DNA of 64,000 bases from Porodaedalea pini (taxonomy: Eukaryota > Basidiomycota > Agaricomycetes > Hymenochaetales > Hymenochaetaceae): the NCBI GenBank assembly GCA_002794775.1, contig NBAY01000005.1, positions 1,302,001-1,366,000 on the forward strand. The letters are read 5' to 3'. The translations under genes were made by a program, and so were the position numbers. Within the stretch, counting starts at the first letter, position 1; every line of letters starts with the position of its first letter. The notes under the pieces were generated by a model. That model was not told the DNA's origin, made no database searches, and saw only the letters and a list, made by a program, of their open reading frames with translations. Positions 46,035-56,501 of the stretch are shown here, piece by piece.

Positions 46035-48029
46035 CAGCCATTTTCATAAGTCCTGCGACACGTGCATTTCACGTGAAATGAGCCGCGTCTGAGCCAAAAC
46101 ATCGAAAAATAGAATAAATGTTGATTTTCTCTGTAAATTCTGTGCAGTACCTGCTCATTAAGTACTCAAAAAATAGGCATGGTTCTCAGGAGCAGAAATA
46201 TGTAAAATAGGGAGCAATACATTGACTGTGTAGGTGGGTGGAGATCAAACAAGTGCAGCCAGTCTGTTCTCTCATACATTTCCACTGAGATTCAAAAATT
46301 ATGGCTCCCCTACATCTACCTATAAAATTCTTTCCCATGACTTTAAATTAAGTATATGACTATACCAACAGCTCCTGCAAGTCTGAAGCCAATCCATGCA
46401 GTATTCATGGTGCAGCAGCAAGGTTTGTGTTCCACTTTGAGCTCTTTCCACCTTCCTCTTCTCACAACAGGTCTTGCAGCACGGGCGAGAAGACCACTAA
46501 GATTATGATTCTTTTTGTGTAATTATCGGACACATAAAAGCCATCTTCCCTGCAAGTTTCCTGTCCATTCGCTTTGTGCTTCAACTGCTACGCTCAAATT
46601 TCTGTGCATACTACCAACACCTGTGAGCACGTGAGCACGTGTTAGCCAAGCCACCACCATGCAAACACAAAAGCCAACACTCTACTTCCTCCTCCTCTCA
46701 GGTCGTTCCATGATGGTTTCAGGCAAGGCACTCTCAGATGATGCAAGACACATCATATTCAGACTGTATCAGTCACGACTCTTCACCGTGCATGACCTGG
46801 CCAGGGTAATAGATATCCATCGAGCAACAATCCACCAAACTGTTGCTCAACACGAGCGCATGGGGCATTTATGACAGGAGGGCATGAGGACCGGAAGACC
46901 AAGGTTGCTTGATTATGTGGATACACAGGTGAGTGCATTTTTTGAATTGTAATGACTCGCTGCGGCTAACTGAACTATAGTATCTCTTGAGCACGATAGA
47001 GCATCGCAAGAACCAGTACTTAGACGAGGTGAGGGAGGAGCTGGAAAGGGTAACAGGCAAGAAGGTTTCGGACACTACAGTATGGAGGTCTCTGCACCAG
47101 GCTGGGTTCACTCTGAAGACGGTGCGGTGATGCTTATGGCTTCGCATCAGCAAACTTACTCTGCTCAAGATATCAAAAAGGGCACTTGAACGCAGTGAGT
47201 CCGCTCGGCTCCAGTACACATTGAGAATGGGATCTCAATATGAGGCAGAACAGCTCGTCTTTGTCGATGAGAGCGCATGCGACCGACATACCTTCTTGAG
47301 GAAGAAAGCATGGGCTTTGCAGGGTTATCAGGCATGTCGGAAAGTGATCTTTACATGGGAAAAAGGTGCGATGCTTACCTTTATGACTGCAGATCTGACT
47401 GCTTGCCTCTTCTAGGTATTTGATCTTGCCCGCAATCACTTTGACTGGCATGCTTGACTGTACAATACTGGAAGGATCCTTCAATGCCACCTCCTTCTCC
47501 GCATTTATCAGGGATCTCTTGGACCACATGCAACCTTGGCTGGCCCAAAACTCTGTCGTGGTGATGGACAACTGCACAATTCACAAGTCACTGGAAATCC
47601 GCGAACTCATTGAGTCAAGGTCTGTCTATTTTAACCTGTCGTGCTGCAACACAGGGCTCTTACTGATCTGACTCTGCACAGGGGCATGAAGCTGGAATTT
47701 CTCCCCGCGTATTCTCCAGACTTCAACCCGATCGAGCTGGCATTCTCTCTGCTGAAATCTCGACTTCATCAGGTCAAATTCAGTGATGAGGAAACAGACG
47801 CTTTGGTATTTGCGAAGCTTTACGGTGAAACCATGTCTATCAGTGCTGCGGACTGTCATGCTTTCTATCATCATTGCGGTTATCTCTGTTAGTGTTGGGT
47901 TTCTTCATCGAGTGGATACAGGCTTCCTTGTCACTGTCTCAACTGGTCCAACAATGTAATATATTCTGTCTATATGATGTACGCATAACTACTGTTCCTT
48001 GATGTGAGAAACATCCTCCTGCACATATC
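46035..48029. repeat. left inverted arm (1,995 bp)
   Basis: Matches 53327-55322 in inverted order. A palindrome TTTCACGTGAAA lies at 46067-46078, and two further CACGTG motifs lie just upstream of the transposase start (46628-46641), possible regulatory or transposase sites. Confidence 0.9.
46659..47892 (+). pseudogene. DD34E Tc1/mariner-like transposase, left copy (broken)
   Basis: The N-terminal helix-turn-helix region (ALSDDARHIIFRLYQSRLF, then IHRATIHQTVAQHERMGHL) is followed at once by an in-frame TGA near 46873, where family logic predicts Arg. After the stop the frame continues MRTGRPRLLDYVDTQ. Introns then join YLLSTIEHRKNQYLDEV, GFTLKT to ISKRALERSESAR, and ESRGMKLEFLPAYSPD. Catalytic residues are visible: Asp in VFVDESACD, Asp in VVMDNCTIH and Glu in NPIELAF, with 34 residues between the last two (DD34E). 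Near 47365 one base is missing relative to the right copy, which breaks the splice frame before YLILPAITL. So this copy carries a nonsense codon and a frameshift. Confidence 0.85.
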
Positions 48030-48422
48030 GAACAGTGTGAGTGAGTAATGCAAGACTTGTCTCGACCTCTGCATCCTTCGCTCTTGGACCATATGCAGTC
48101 TTGCCATGCCCAAAGGCTATCGTAGTGATGGACAATGAGTTGAGCGGTGCGGAACATCACGCACTCCATCATCATGGTCACTTTCTAGCAGTAAACTTCA
48201 ATCATTGAATAAATAAAATGTACATTCTACACAACTAATCATACAAAACCCTGGTATTTCTGTATGAAAGAAGACTTAGTAGGAGGAATACAAAAGGAAA
48301 TAGTAGACAAAAGGATTTGAGGCTATGCGAGAGCATGTGTCTGATTGTTCAGACCGATTTGATCCACACTTGAGTCCCTCCTCATTACCGCCGCTCCAGT
48401 GACCACCTTGGATGCCTCGAGG
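48030..48422. other. inner spacer next to the left arm
   Basis: No coding sequence is recognised between the arm and the last in-frame stop of cargo gene A. Confidence 0.4.
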
Positions 48423-51400
48423 TCATTGTCGTGATGTCAGAGCAACTCTTCCGGAACTCTCTCAGTGATGTCCACGTCTACCCCCTCTTCTGGAGTAGCT
48501 GTATTCCCGTCTCTGGTAGTCTCTATCCTCTCTTCCAGAGTGGTAGTCGTGTCTCTATTTCTGGTCACTTCTACCCTCTCTTCTACCCTCTCTTCTGTAG
48601 TTCTCATAAGTCTGATGCCAGTCAGCGGGGGGAGGTGACCAGGATGTGTTTCCATGAGCCGTGCCTCCCCTTCCAGCATTAAATGAATTAGAGGGGCCTG
48701 GCTGGAGCAAGGATGAAGTGAGGGGGGATGGCAGGGATGTGTCTCCACGAGCCATGCCTCCCCTTGAATTAGAGGGGCCTTCGTCATGTGGGTAATCCGA
48801 TCAATTCTTTTTTTTCTCTGGCCTCATCGTAAGGGCATGATCGTCAGCGGGACGCTTGCAAAATGATTTTGCAGATGACGACAGATAGGATTGCAATGCA
48901 CTGGATTCCCATTCACTGGATCGCACCGCATTGTCCACATGTGGAAGGGGGAACCCTACGCTTATAGGTCCGTCGGGGATACTGTTATGCATGTTGATTC
49001 CCTGCTGGATGGCCAAAATCGCTCTGAAATGTGGAGCACACTCCTTAAACTGCCCCTGCGAAATGCCATGCTCCTCCAATGCCTTTATTGCAGCTTCGTA
49101 AGATTCCACAGGCTCGGACATATCATGGGCACCTCCGTGTAACGCAACTACGAGTGAGTCATAGGCATCTTCCCACAATAGAATGTCAGCAATTCCATCC
49201 TCCAAGAGCTTGAGAGCTGCCAATAGTGCAGACAGGTCCTTGATGAAAGGCATATACGCCCTAAGATTCCTGTAATTCCTGCATAGCGAGTGCTTCACAC
49301 TGCCCACTGGCGCACTGGCCTCTGCGAGAAGTACTCAGGCATCCAGTTCTTCGTACGACAAGCTTGCTTCATTACAAGGATCCACAACAAGACCGGCATA
49401 TTCTCTCATTCGACTATCAGCCGACTTAAAATCATATTTTTCCGGTCCCTCCAGTTGCGGTATCGGGGAAGTGCTAAACAAGATATCCACATCCTCTTTT
49501 CGTTGCATGAAGGCGAGACGAAGTATGTATGCAATTCGGTTGACAGAATCGCGCATAAGTCTCTTTTTCAAATCAAATTGTGCACCTAATACAGTATCGC
49601 AAGGGGTAGAGCCCACGTCAAAGAGTTGGGAAGAGTGCATGGAGTAGTGAGCAGAGCCTCTTTTAGGCCAACTCTTTTTAGACTTTTGCTGATACTGATT
49701 GAAAATCCACATCGCTTCGTGGCTCGCAAAACTCTCGATTTTGCTCATAGTCTCGAGTTTCCCCTTTAGCTCCATGGATATCTCGGATGCCTGCGGAAGT
49801 CTGCTCCTAATAACTTCCGCCAGAACAAGGGCGTCCGCATCGTTGTATTGGGCCCGGTCATAGAAAGGTTTGCAATCTCCATATCCTGCCTGTTCCACCC
49901 TCACGGCAAAGGAAAGCAAAGTGTTCATCTCCCAGAAACTCGGCTGTTCATGAGCATGCATAAAAGCAGCTAACAAGTCGTGCAAGTTTTGGATTACCTT
50001 CTCTCTGTCGTACTTCAGATAGAGTTGCCCGAGATTGAATGCATGGTTTTCTGTTATATTGGTGATTGATTTGAATGCCTCGAAGGGCATGCCAGGGCCT
50101 GCCTTTGGGGTTTGAGCACGCTGCACAAGGTCCCTCAAGACCCATTTGTATGTCCACGGGTTATACACTGTGTTTTCCTGAATACGAGGGTGGTCGATCG
50201 GGATGAAATAATGAATCCTTTTAGGCTTGCAGACATCCTCATTATTTGAAGTGTTTCCCAAGCAGTAGTGAATCTGCAGGACACACTCCGCAACACTGAA
50301 TCCCATAAGGAGTATAATCTTTCCTTCCTCGATTAATTTTTGAAGACGCAACTTATCCGCCGCTTCAGGCTCCTAAATCAGAATGTGAGAATCAAGTAGA
50401 GTGATACTAGAGAAGGAGCTTTACCCCGAGAATAGCATCCGTATGAAGACTAAGTACACCATGTATTTCATCTTCTACTCGACGCGCATTGATTTCGCTT
50501 TGTTCATTTTTCTCCTCCAACATATTAACCCGGTCCGTGACAAAAAGAAGGCCAACCTGGGCCTCTGAAGAACGTGCCTCGTTGGCTGCAGCAACGTCTT
50601 GAACAGTTCGAAGCACGGTGGCCTCGCTTGTGTGGATTTGTGACTTGAGTTGGGTTATCCTGGCCAAGAGAGAATCATAATTTTTTCTGGCGTGAAGATG
50701 TTTTTTTACGCCACTTTGACTTTTCCTCAATCTGACCATGCTTAGCAACAGCTGCCTCCGCAATTACCACAACTTCATCATAGGACTGTGATGCCTTCAC
50801 TTGAATGAGCTGCTTCTTTAGTGCTGCACTTTTGGACACTGAAAAATAGTGCACAGATGCATCAGGATGATCCCGCAGCAATTGTATAAATAGTACTTAC
50901 AGCTACTATGACTAGATTCCTCCCCTGAACTCTCTCGAGCCACTTCCTTTCCCTTTCCTTTTGAATCATTCTCTGCAGGTCCTTCAGAAGAAACTTCATC
51001 TGACATCACGTCAGAAGGGCCCATGGAACTTACCAGGGAAGACATATGCTTACCAGATAGCACCTCTTGCAACTGCTCAGAGTCTTCCATGGTGTCTTCA
51101 TGATCATGAACTTCACTGGGTGCTACACAAAATGCCTGTTTGTAAGCCACCAAAGACTTAGAACGTGGTGATCTATTCCGTACCATTAACCATGACTATG
51201 TCACTAGAAGGATCCATAGGATGCCATCCAGCTTGTCCTTCCATAGCAATGGGTACTTATAGGGGTGAGCGATGAGGCGGGAGAGCAAGACTGATGGGGA
51301 TGGGAGGAGAAGGACGAGAGATAAAGATGAGACCGGTGCATTTTGATGCCCTGAACCCTCCTTTTGTATTCTTGCCGCATTGGGATAGCCAGTTCCCTAC

Positions 51401-51473
51401 CTTCAACCTTGGTCCACAATGGCTCAGTCGGCATGAAAGCAATAGTCATGAAGGAGGTAGAGGTCGCTGACAT
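48423..51473 (-). pseudogene. cargo gene A: coiled-coil protein of unknown function, several nonsense codons
   Basis: Start ATG 51473 (MSATSTSFMTIAFMPTEP). Introns join to GQAGWHPMDPSSDIVM, then to an acidic Ser/Glu region (EDTMEDSEQLQEVL...), then a coiled coil (QSYDEVVVIAEAAV; later LLARITQLKSQIHTSEATVL and MLEEKNEQSEINARR). The long C-terminal block from 50351 (LRLQKLIEEGKIILLMGFSV onward) looks folded but matches nothing I know. The frame is cut by TGA at 49335-49337, TGA at 48801-48803 and TAG at 48555-48557, yet coding character continues in the same frame through each, ending in an Arg/Gly/Ser-rich tail (REGRREGRSDQK, YSRRGGRRGHH). A frame slip near 50695 is either a very short intron or an indel. 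Each stop is one C-to-T step from CGA or CAG. Confidence 0.65.
48640..48779. repeat. direct repeat pair in the tail of cargo gene A
   Basis: Two related blocks, 48640-48699 and 48732-48779, share GGATGTGTYTCCAYGAGCC, GCCTCCCCTT and GAATTAGAGGGGCCT, with a small insertion in the first. They lie in the coding frame of cargo gene A and encode a repeated Gly/Ser/Pro-rich segment. Confidence 0.6.
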
Positions 51474-51566
51474 CTTTTGGGAGGCTTAGGTACCAAAATA
51501 TTCGGTAAGCAAAAATATCCAATGCTCTAAGTGAAATCAAATTGTGTTTCTTTTCCTGACCCTACG
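51474..51566. promoter_or_regulatory. compact divergent promoter of the two cargo genes
   Basis: Only 93 bp separate the outward-facing start codons of cargo genes A and B, so expression of the pair is probably coupled. No specific motif is assigned. Confidence 0.45.
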
Positions 51567-53328
51567 ATGCCACCTCAACATGTCAGAAAGAAGTCCAAAA
51601 AACTCAAAGACGGTGAAGAACTAGCTGTGGAATTAGCTGTGCAGATGAAGAAACACCCTGTTGGTCGCCATAGGAAAAATGAAGTCCCCAATCAGGTCCC
51701 CGAAACTCCCGCAAAAAAGCAGTTGAAATCGAGTGGGAAGAAATATGCTACAACAGCAAAGCCGACCTGCCAAACTGTGAGTTGTGAAATTTGATGCAAA
51801 TGCTCTCTCTAACCGGTTTTCATGCCCATAGCCGTGCAAGAAGGGCAATGACAAGGATATAGTTGAACAGGAGCATTTGCCTGAAGATCAGGGGGATATA
51901 TCCATTGCGGACGTCGTTCGGGCTTCAGGACTTGGCTTGAATGACACTATGAATGAAACACAGGGTTTTGACAATGACAGATCAGCCTTCGATGAAATTC
52001 CTGACTCCCCTGACAAGCCTGATGAGTGTTCTTTCCATCTTGATGATGGTACAAAACCTCCATTCATTGTTGCCTAAGGCTGTGGCTAAGAAAAGTATAG
52101 CTGGTGAGTACGTGGACTGGAATACTCCCTCCCTTGGACATGCAAAAGCTTATGGATGGATCACATCGACACCTGCTGCAGAGAAAAAGCCCGAACTGGA
52201 AGTCATGGTAAAAATTCATGACGGTACTGGCGTGCGAGACATGAAGATCAACTCCAAGATGTCGCTGGCTGATTTGATCAATGAAGTGGTTTCAATCACC
52301 CAGGGCCATTCTACATTCAACCAACTTGGTTACACAGCTTGCTGGTCTGTGAAGTCTGGGACAAAGCTCGAACCAGAATATTTGGATACACAAGACCAGT
52401 TGGACGCGCTGTTCAAACGAGTTCACAGGCATCAAGCAGCTGAAAAGAAGAAGAAATGAGGTAACGAAAACCCCGGAATTGTCATTCGGAATCTCAGTAA
52501 TCAGGCTCGTCTATAGTATTTGATGTATAAAGTGGTTTCTGACATGCAGTGAAGAATACACGCAGGAACAATGGGAACAGCAATAAACAGCAAAGTGCGA
52601 CTAGAATGAATGCGACTCCTTCAGGGGTCACCAGTGCTAAGGAAGCTTACGATGCTGCACTCGAACAGATTATGGCGCAAATTGCAGCAGCGTTCAAATG
52701 CGATAAACATGATGGCAGGCTCTGTGGTAAAATAAGAGGGTCAAAAGACCATCTTATGTATTCCAACAAACATCTTGTTGAACATACAAAACTGATTGTG
52801 AGTCCATTGACAAAGCACAATCTCACCGGACTAAAAGCATACTTTGTCCAGTATAAGAATACTCCTGGAGTCAAAGTGGACGAAGTACCGGGGCAACTGA
52901 AAGTATTGGACAAGCAGTGGAAAGCAGCTGACAATGCCAGCGCAGGAACCAGCTCTGACATAGCAACTGGGCCTACAACATCCCTCCTCAACAGTGCTCC
53001 TGTGACAGCCGGAACAGTGGCAACTGTAGTGCCAATGCAACCTTTCAACCAGCCAGTCATTGCCCAGCACTACAAAATGCATAACTGGGTGATAGCTGAG
53101 CACAGGCCATGCAATTACCCTTCTGTTCAGAATTGGATTGAATCATTGCATGATGACATGGAGAGAGGCCATGATGACTACTAATACAGGTCTCTGCTAC
53201 CTGTTTTCGAGGCCAATGATATTAAATGCTTGGATGACTTGGCTTACTTAGAATTTGGAAGGCTCGAGAAGATGGTTATTGATGCTCAAGTGGAGGCAAG
53301 CATTGGGTTACTCAATTGTATTGTTTGA
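51567..53328 (+). pseudogene. cargo gene B: Lys-rich protein with PB1-like and SAM-like regions, two nonsense codons
   Basis: Start ATG 51567 (MPPQHVRKKSKKLKDGEE), a basic N-terminus. Introns join to PCKKGNDKDIVEQEHLPED, and then DD to AYGWITSTPAAEKKPE. The next ~85 residues (LEVMVKIHDGTGVRDMKI, SLADLINEVVSI, LEPEYLDTQDQLDALF) have the look of a ubiquitin-like or PB1 fold. After TGA 52457-52459 the frame continues through an intron into KNTRRNNGNSNKQQS. After TAA 53182-53184 it continues YRSLLPVFEANDIKCLDDLA, LEFGRLEKMVIDAQVEA and so on to TGA 53326-53328. The end region, W-I-E-S-L ... LLPVF-ANDI, resembles a SAM domain. Its final stop lies exactly at the inner edge of the right arm. Domain names are tentative. 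Confidence 0.6.
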
Positions 53329-55322
53329 TATGCGCAGGAGGATGTTTCTCACATCAAGGAACAGTAGTTATGCGTACATCATATAGACAGAATATATTAC
53401 ATTGTTGGACCAGTTGAGACAGTGACAAGGAAGCCTGTATCCACTCGATGAAGAAACCCAACACTAACAGAGATAACCGCAATGATGATAGAAAGCATGA
53501 CAGTCCGCAGCACTGATAGACATGGTTTCACCGTAAAGCTTCGCAAATACCAAAGCGTCTGTTTCCTCATCACTGAATTTGACCTGATGAAGTCGAGATT
53601 TCAGCAGAGAGAATGCCAGCTCGATCGGGTTGAAGTCTGGAGAATACGCGGGGAGAAATTCCAGCTTCATGCCCCTGTGCAGAGTCAGATCAGTAAGAGC
53701 CCTGTGTTGCAGCACGACAGGTTAAAATAGACAGACCTTGACTCAATGAGTTCGCGGATTTCCAGTGACTTGTGAATTGTGCAGTTGTCCATCACCACGA
53801 CAGAGTTTTGGGCCAGCCAAGGTTGCATGTGGTCCAAGAGATCCCTGATAAATGCGGAGAAGGAGGTGGCATTGAAGGATCCTTCCAGTATTGTACAGTC
53901 AAGCATGCCAGTCAAAGTGATTGCGGGCAAGATCAAATACCTAGAAGAGGCAAGCAGTCAGATCTGCAGTCATAAAGGTAAGCATCGCACCTTTTTCCCC
54001 ATGTAAAGATCACTTTCCGACATGCCTGATAACCCTGCAAAGCCCATGCTTTCTTCCTCAAGAAGGTATGTCGGTCGCATGCGCTCTCATCGACAAAGAC
54101 GAGCTGTTCTGCCTCATATTGAGATCCCATTCTCAATGTGTACTGGAGCCGAGCGGACTCACTGCGTTCAAGTGCCCTTTTTGATATCTTGAGCAGAGTA
54201 AGTTTGCTGATGCGAAGCCATAAGCATCACCGCACCGTCTTCAGAGTGAACCCAGCCTGGTGCAGAGACCTCCATACTGTAGTGTCCGAAACCTTCTTGC
54301 CTGTTACCCTTTCCAGCTCCTCCCTCACCTCGTCTAAGTACTGGTTCTTGCGATGCTCTATCGTGCTCAAGAGATACTATAGTTCAGTTAGCCGCAGCGA
54401 GTCATTACAATTCAAAAAATGCACTCACCTGTGTATCCACATAATCAAGCAACCTTGGTCTTCCGGTCCTCGTGCCCTCCTGTCATAAATGCCCCATGCG
54501 CTCGTGTTGAGCAACAGTTTGGTGGATTGTTGCTCGATGGATATCTATTACCCTGGCCAGGTCATGCACGGTGAAGAGTCGTGACTGATACAGTCTGAAT
54601 ATGATGTGTCTTGCATCATCTGAGAGTGCCTTGCCTGAAACCATCATGGAACGACCTGAGAGGAGGAGGAAGTAGAGTGTTGGCTTTTGTGTTTGCATGG
54701 CGGTGGCTTGGCTAACACGTGCTCACGTGCTCACAGGTGTTGGTAGTATGCACAGAAATTTGAGCGTAGCAGTTGAAGCACAAAGCGAATGGACAGGAAA
54801 CTTGCAGGGAAGATGGCTTTTATGTGTCCGATAATTACACAAAAAGAATCATAATCTTAGTGGTCTTCTCGCCCGTGCTGCAAGACCTGTTGTGAGAAGA
54901 GGAAGGTGGAAAGAGCTCAAAGTGGAACACAAACCTTGCTGCTGCACCATGAATACTGCATGGATTGGCTTCAGACTTGCAGGAGCTGTTGGTATAGTCA
55001 TATACTTAATTTACAGTCATGGGAAAGAATTTTATAGGTAGATGTAGGGGAGCCATAATTTTTGAATCTCAGTGGAAATGTATGAGAGAACAGACTGGCT
55101 GCACTTGTTTGATCTCCACCCACCTACACAGTCAATGTATTGCTCCCTATTTTACATATTTCTGCTCCTGAGAACCATGCCTATTTTTTGAGTACTTAAT
55201 GAGCAGGTACTGCACAGAATTTACAGAGAAAATCAACATTTATTCTATTTTTCAATGTTTTGGCTCAGACACGGCTCATTTCACGTGAAATGCACGTGCC
55301 GCAGGACTTATGAAAATGGCTG
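53327..55322. repeat. right inverted arm (1,996 bp)
   Basis: Inverted partner of 46035-48029. The few differences I can see are mostly transitions (for example GACACGTG against GGCACGTG) plus one base pair of length difference in a G run inside the transposase. Confidence 0.9.
53464..54698 (-). pseudogene. DD34E Tc1/mariner-like transposase, right copy
   Basis: Same gene as the left copy, on the opposite strand. The shared TGA after QHERMGHL is present here too, so it predates the separation of the arms or was copied between them. Unlike the left copy, the extra G near 53999 keeps the frame: WGKR splices to YLILPAITLTGMLD as in working Tc1-type enzymes. The catalytic Asp, Asp and Glu are all present. 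If the single TGA were ignored, the whole transposase would be open, so this is the better preserved copy. Confidence 0.85.
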
Positions 55323-55442
55323 TAATATCCTAATGGACGACACCATTTCCATGCCATCACGAAAAAGTCATGTCGCCTGTATAGTCTTGTATACCATGTA
55401 AGGTAATATAAGTCTGTTAGTCAGCTTGTTATGTCTTTGAGT

Positions 55443-55880
55443 CGAATACAAGTCTGCTACAAGAGTTTTTGTACAATACAAGGTGTATACAAGATAGACA
55501 GATATTTACAAGAAAAAAAAATACTTTTATCATTTTGTATTCTAATTATATGCCCTCAGAAAGTCTAACAATTCAGCTGTAATGCATTCATTCTACTGAT
55601 TATTTCTGACAATCAGGCTGGAAGGCTCTTCACTGGTTTAAATGTTGGGTGTCAGCATGTCAGTTAGCATATCATATACTTATTAGCCTTCACATAGGAT
55701 ACAAGGTAAATACAAGTTAGATAGATGCTTACAGGAAATGTGCATTTATTTTTCTTGTATTATATGCCACTTATATGTCCTTCCAAAATCTAATGTCTAA
55801 ACTGTAATGCAGTAATCATAGTGTTTTTGTCTGATAACAAGGCCAAAAGCCTGATCATCCACTTGTATTTCAGATACCAG
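55443..55880. repeat. diverged tandem duplication, AT-rich
   Basis: Two AT-rich blocks of about 190 bp starting near 55443 and 55690 share an ordered set of motifs: ATACAAG, AGATAGA, TTACA, TATATGCC, a CAAAATCTAA or GAAAGTCTAA block, CTGTAATGCA, and TCTGA-AA. No coding sequence is visible. Confidence 0.45.
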
Positions 55881-56501
55881 CTCTTCAATCACTGTCTAAG
55901 ATTTGCTTTGTTTTCATAAGAGATGCACATGTGGTGGGAGTTCAAGCCTGCACCACACCTTTGGGACCACCAATCCAGCACTGAAACTTGAGAGCCAAAA
56001 GGCTGAAGAGCGGATGATGAGACGAGACAATAGTATAATATGGAGAAAATACTTCACAGCACATGAAAGAATAAAAGTAACAAGAGTCGAGTCAATGAAG
56101 TAAAGAGAAGGAAAAAAGAGATCTGTGGAAGATACAAGCCACAGTACAAAATTGAGGAGAGAAAAGGAAGAGGAGACTGTGTATGGCGAATGAGTGAGTC
56201 GCGCTGCATGCATGGATGGATGAATGAGACAGTTGGGTGTATGGTTGGAGGGAAAGGTGTAAGAGACATATGTATTACTAGGAAATTAAGAAGAGAGGAG
56301 AGAAGAGAATACAAGGTGGAAGGCGCGCCAAAGCCGTACCGACAAGAGCAAAGACCTCTGCAATTGTGAGCAAGTGCATGACAACCAGTGAAGAAAGGCC
56401 CTCAAGCTCTGCACAGTCCAACTCGGTGTAGCCCAGACCAGTAGCCTGCACCCATATCCTAAATATCCAGATCCATAAGTTGCAAAAGTCATTGCACCAG
56501 C

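Larger units (their letters stand above)
46035..55322. mobile_element. 9.3-kb transposon-like unit with 2-kb inverted arms and two cargo genes
   Basis: The unit is 9,288 bp and is flanked by TA on both sides (46033-46034 and 55323-55324). Both outer ends read, inward, CAGCCATTTTCATAAGTCCT and then CACGTGCATTTCACGTGAAA. The outer 1,995-1,996 bp are inverted repeats that appear near-identical by eye, each with a DD34E transposase pointing inward. The inner end of each arm has no copy of the CAGCC terminus. The arms are therefore not two complete single transposons; the pair of outer ends belongs to one unit. The middle 5.3 kb holds two divergent unknown genes separated by only 93 bp. All four coding units carry nonsense codons, so the copy looks inactive. 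An alternative is a single Tc1-like element duplicated in inverted order around host genes. Confidence 0.75.

Noticed and set aside
46659..47892. Reading the in-frame TGA after MGHL as an intron
   Set aside because: There is no GT donor in the surrounding stretch, and both arm copies keep the same frame on either side. A nonsense codon is the simpler reading.
48431..48682. Repetitive plus-strand frame rich in Pro/Leu/Phe
   Set aside because: It is the complement of the Arg/Gly-rich tail of cargo gene A, not a separate gene.
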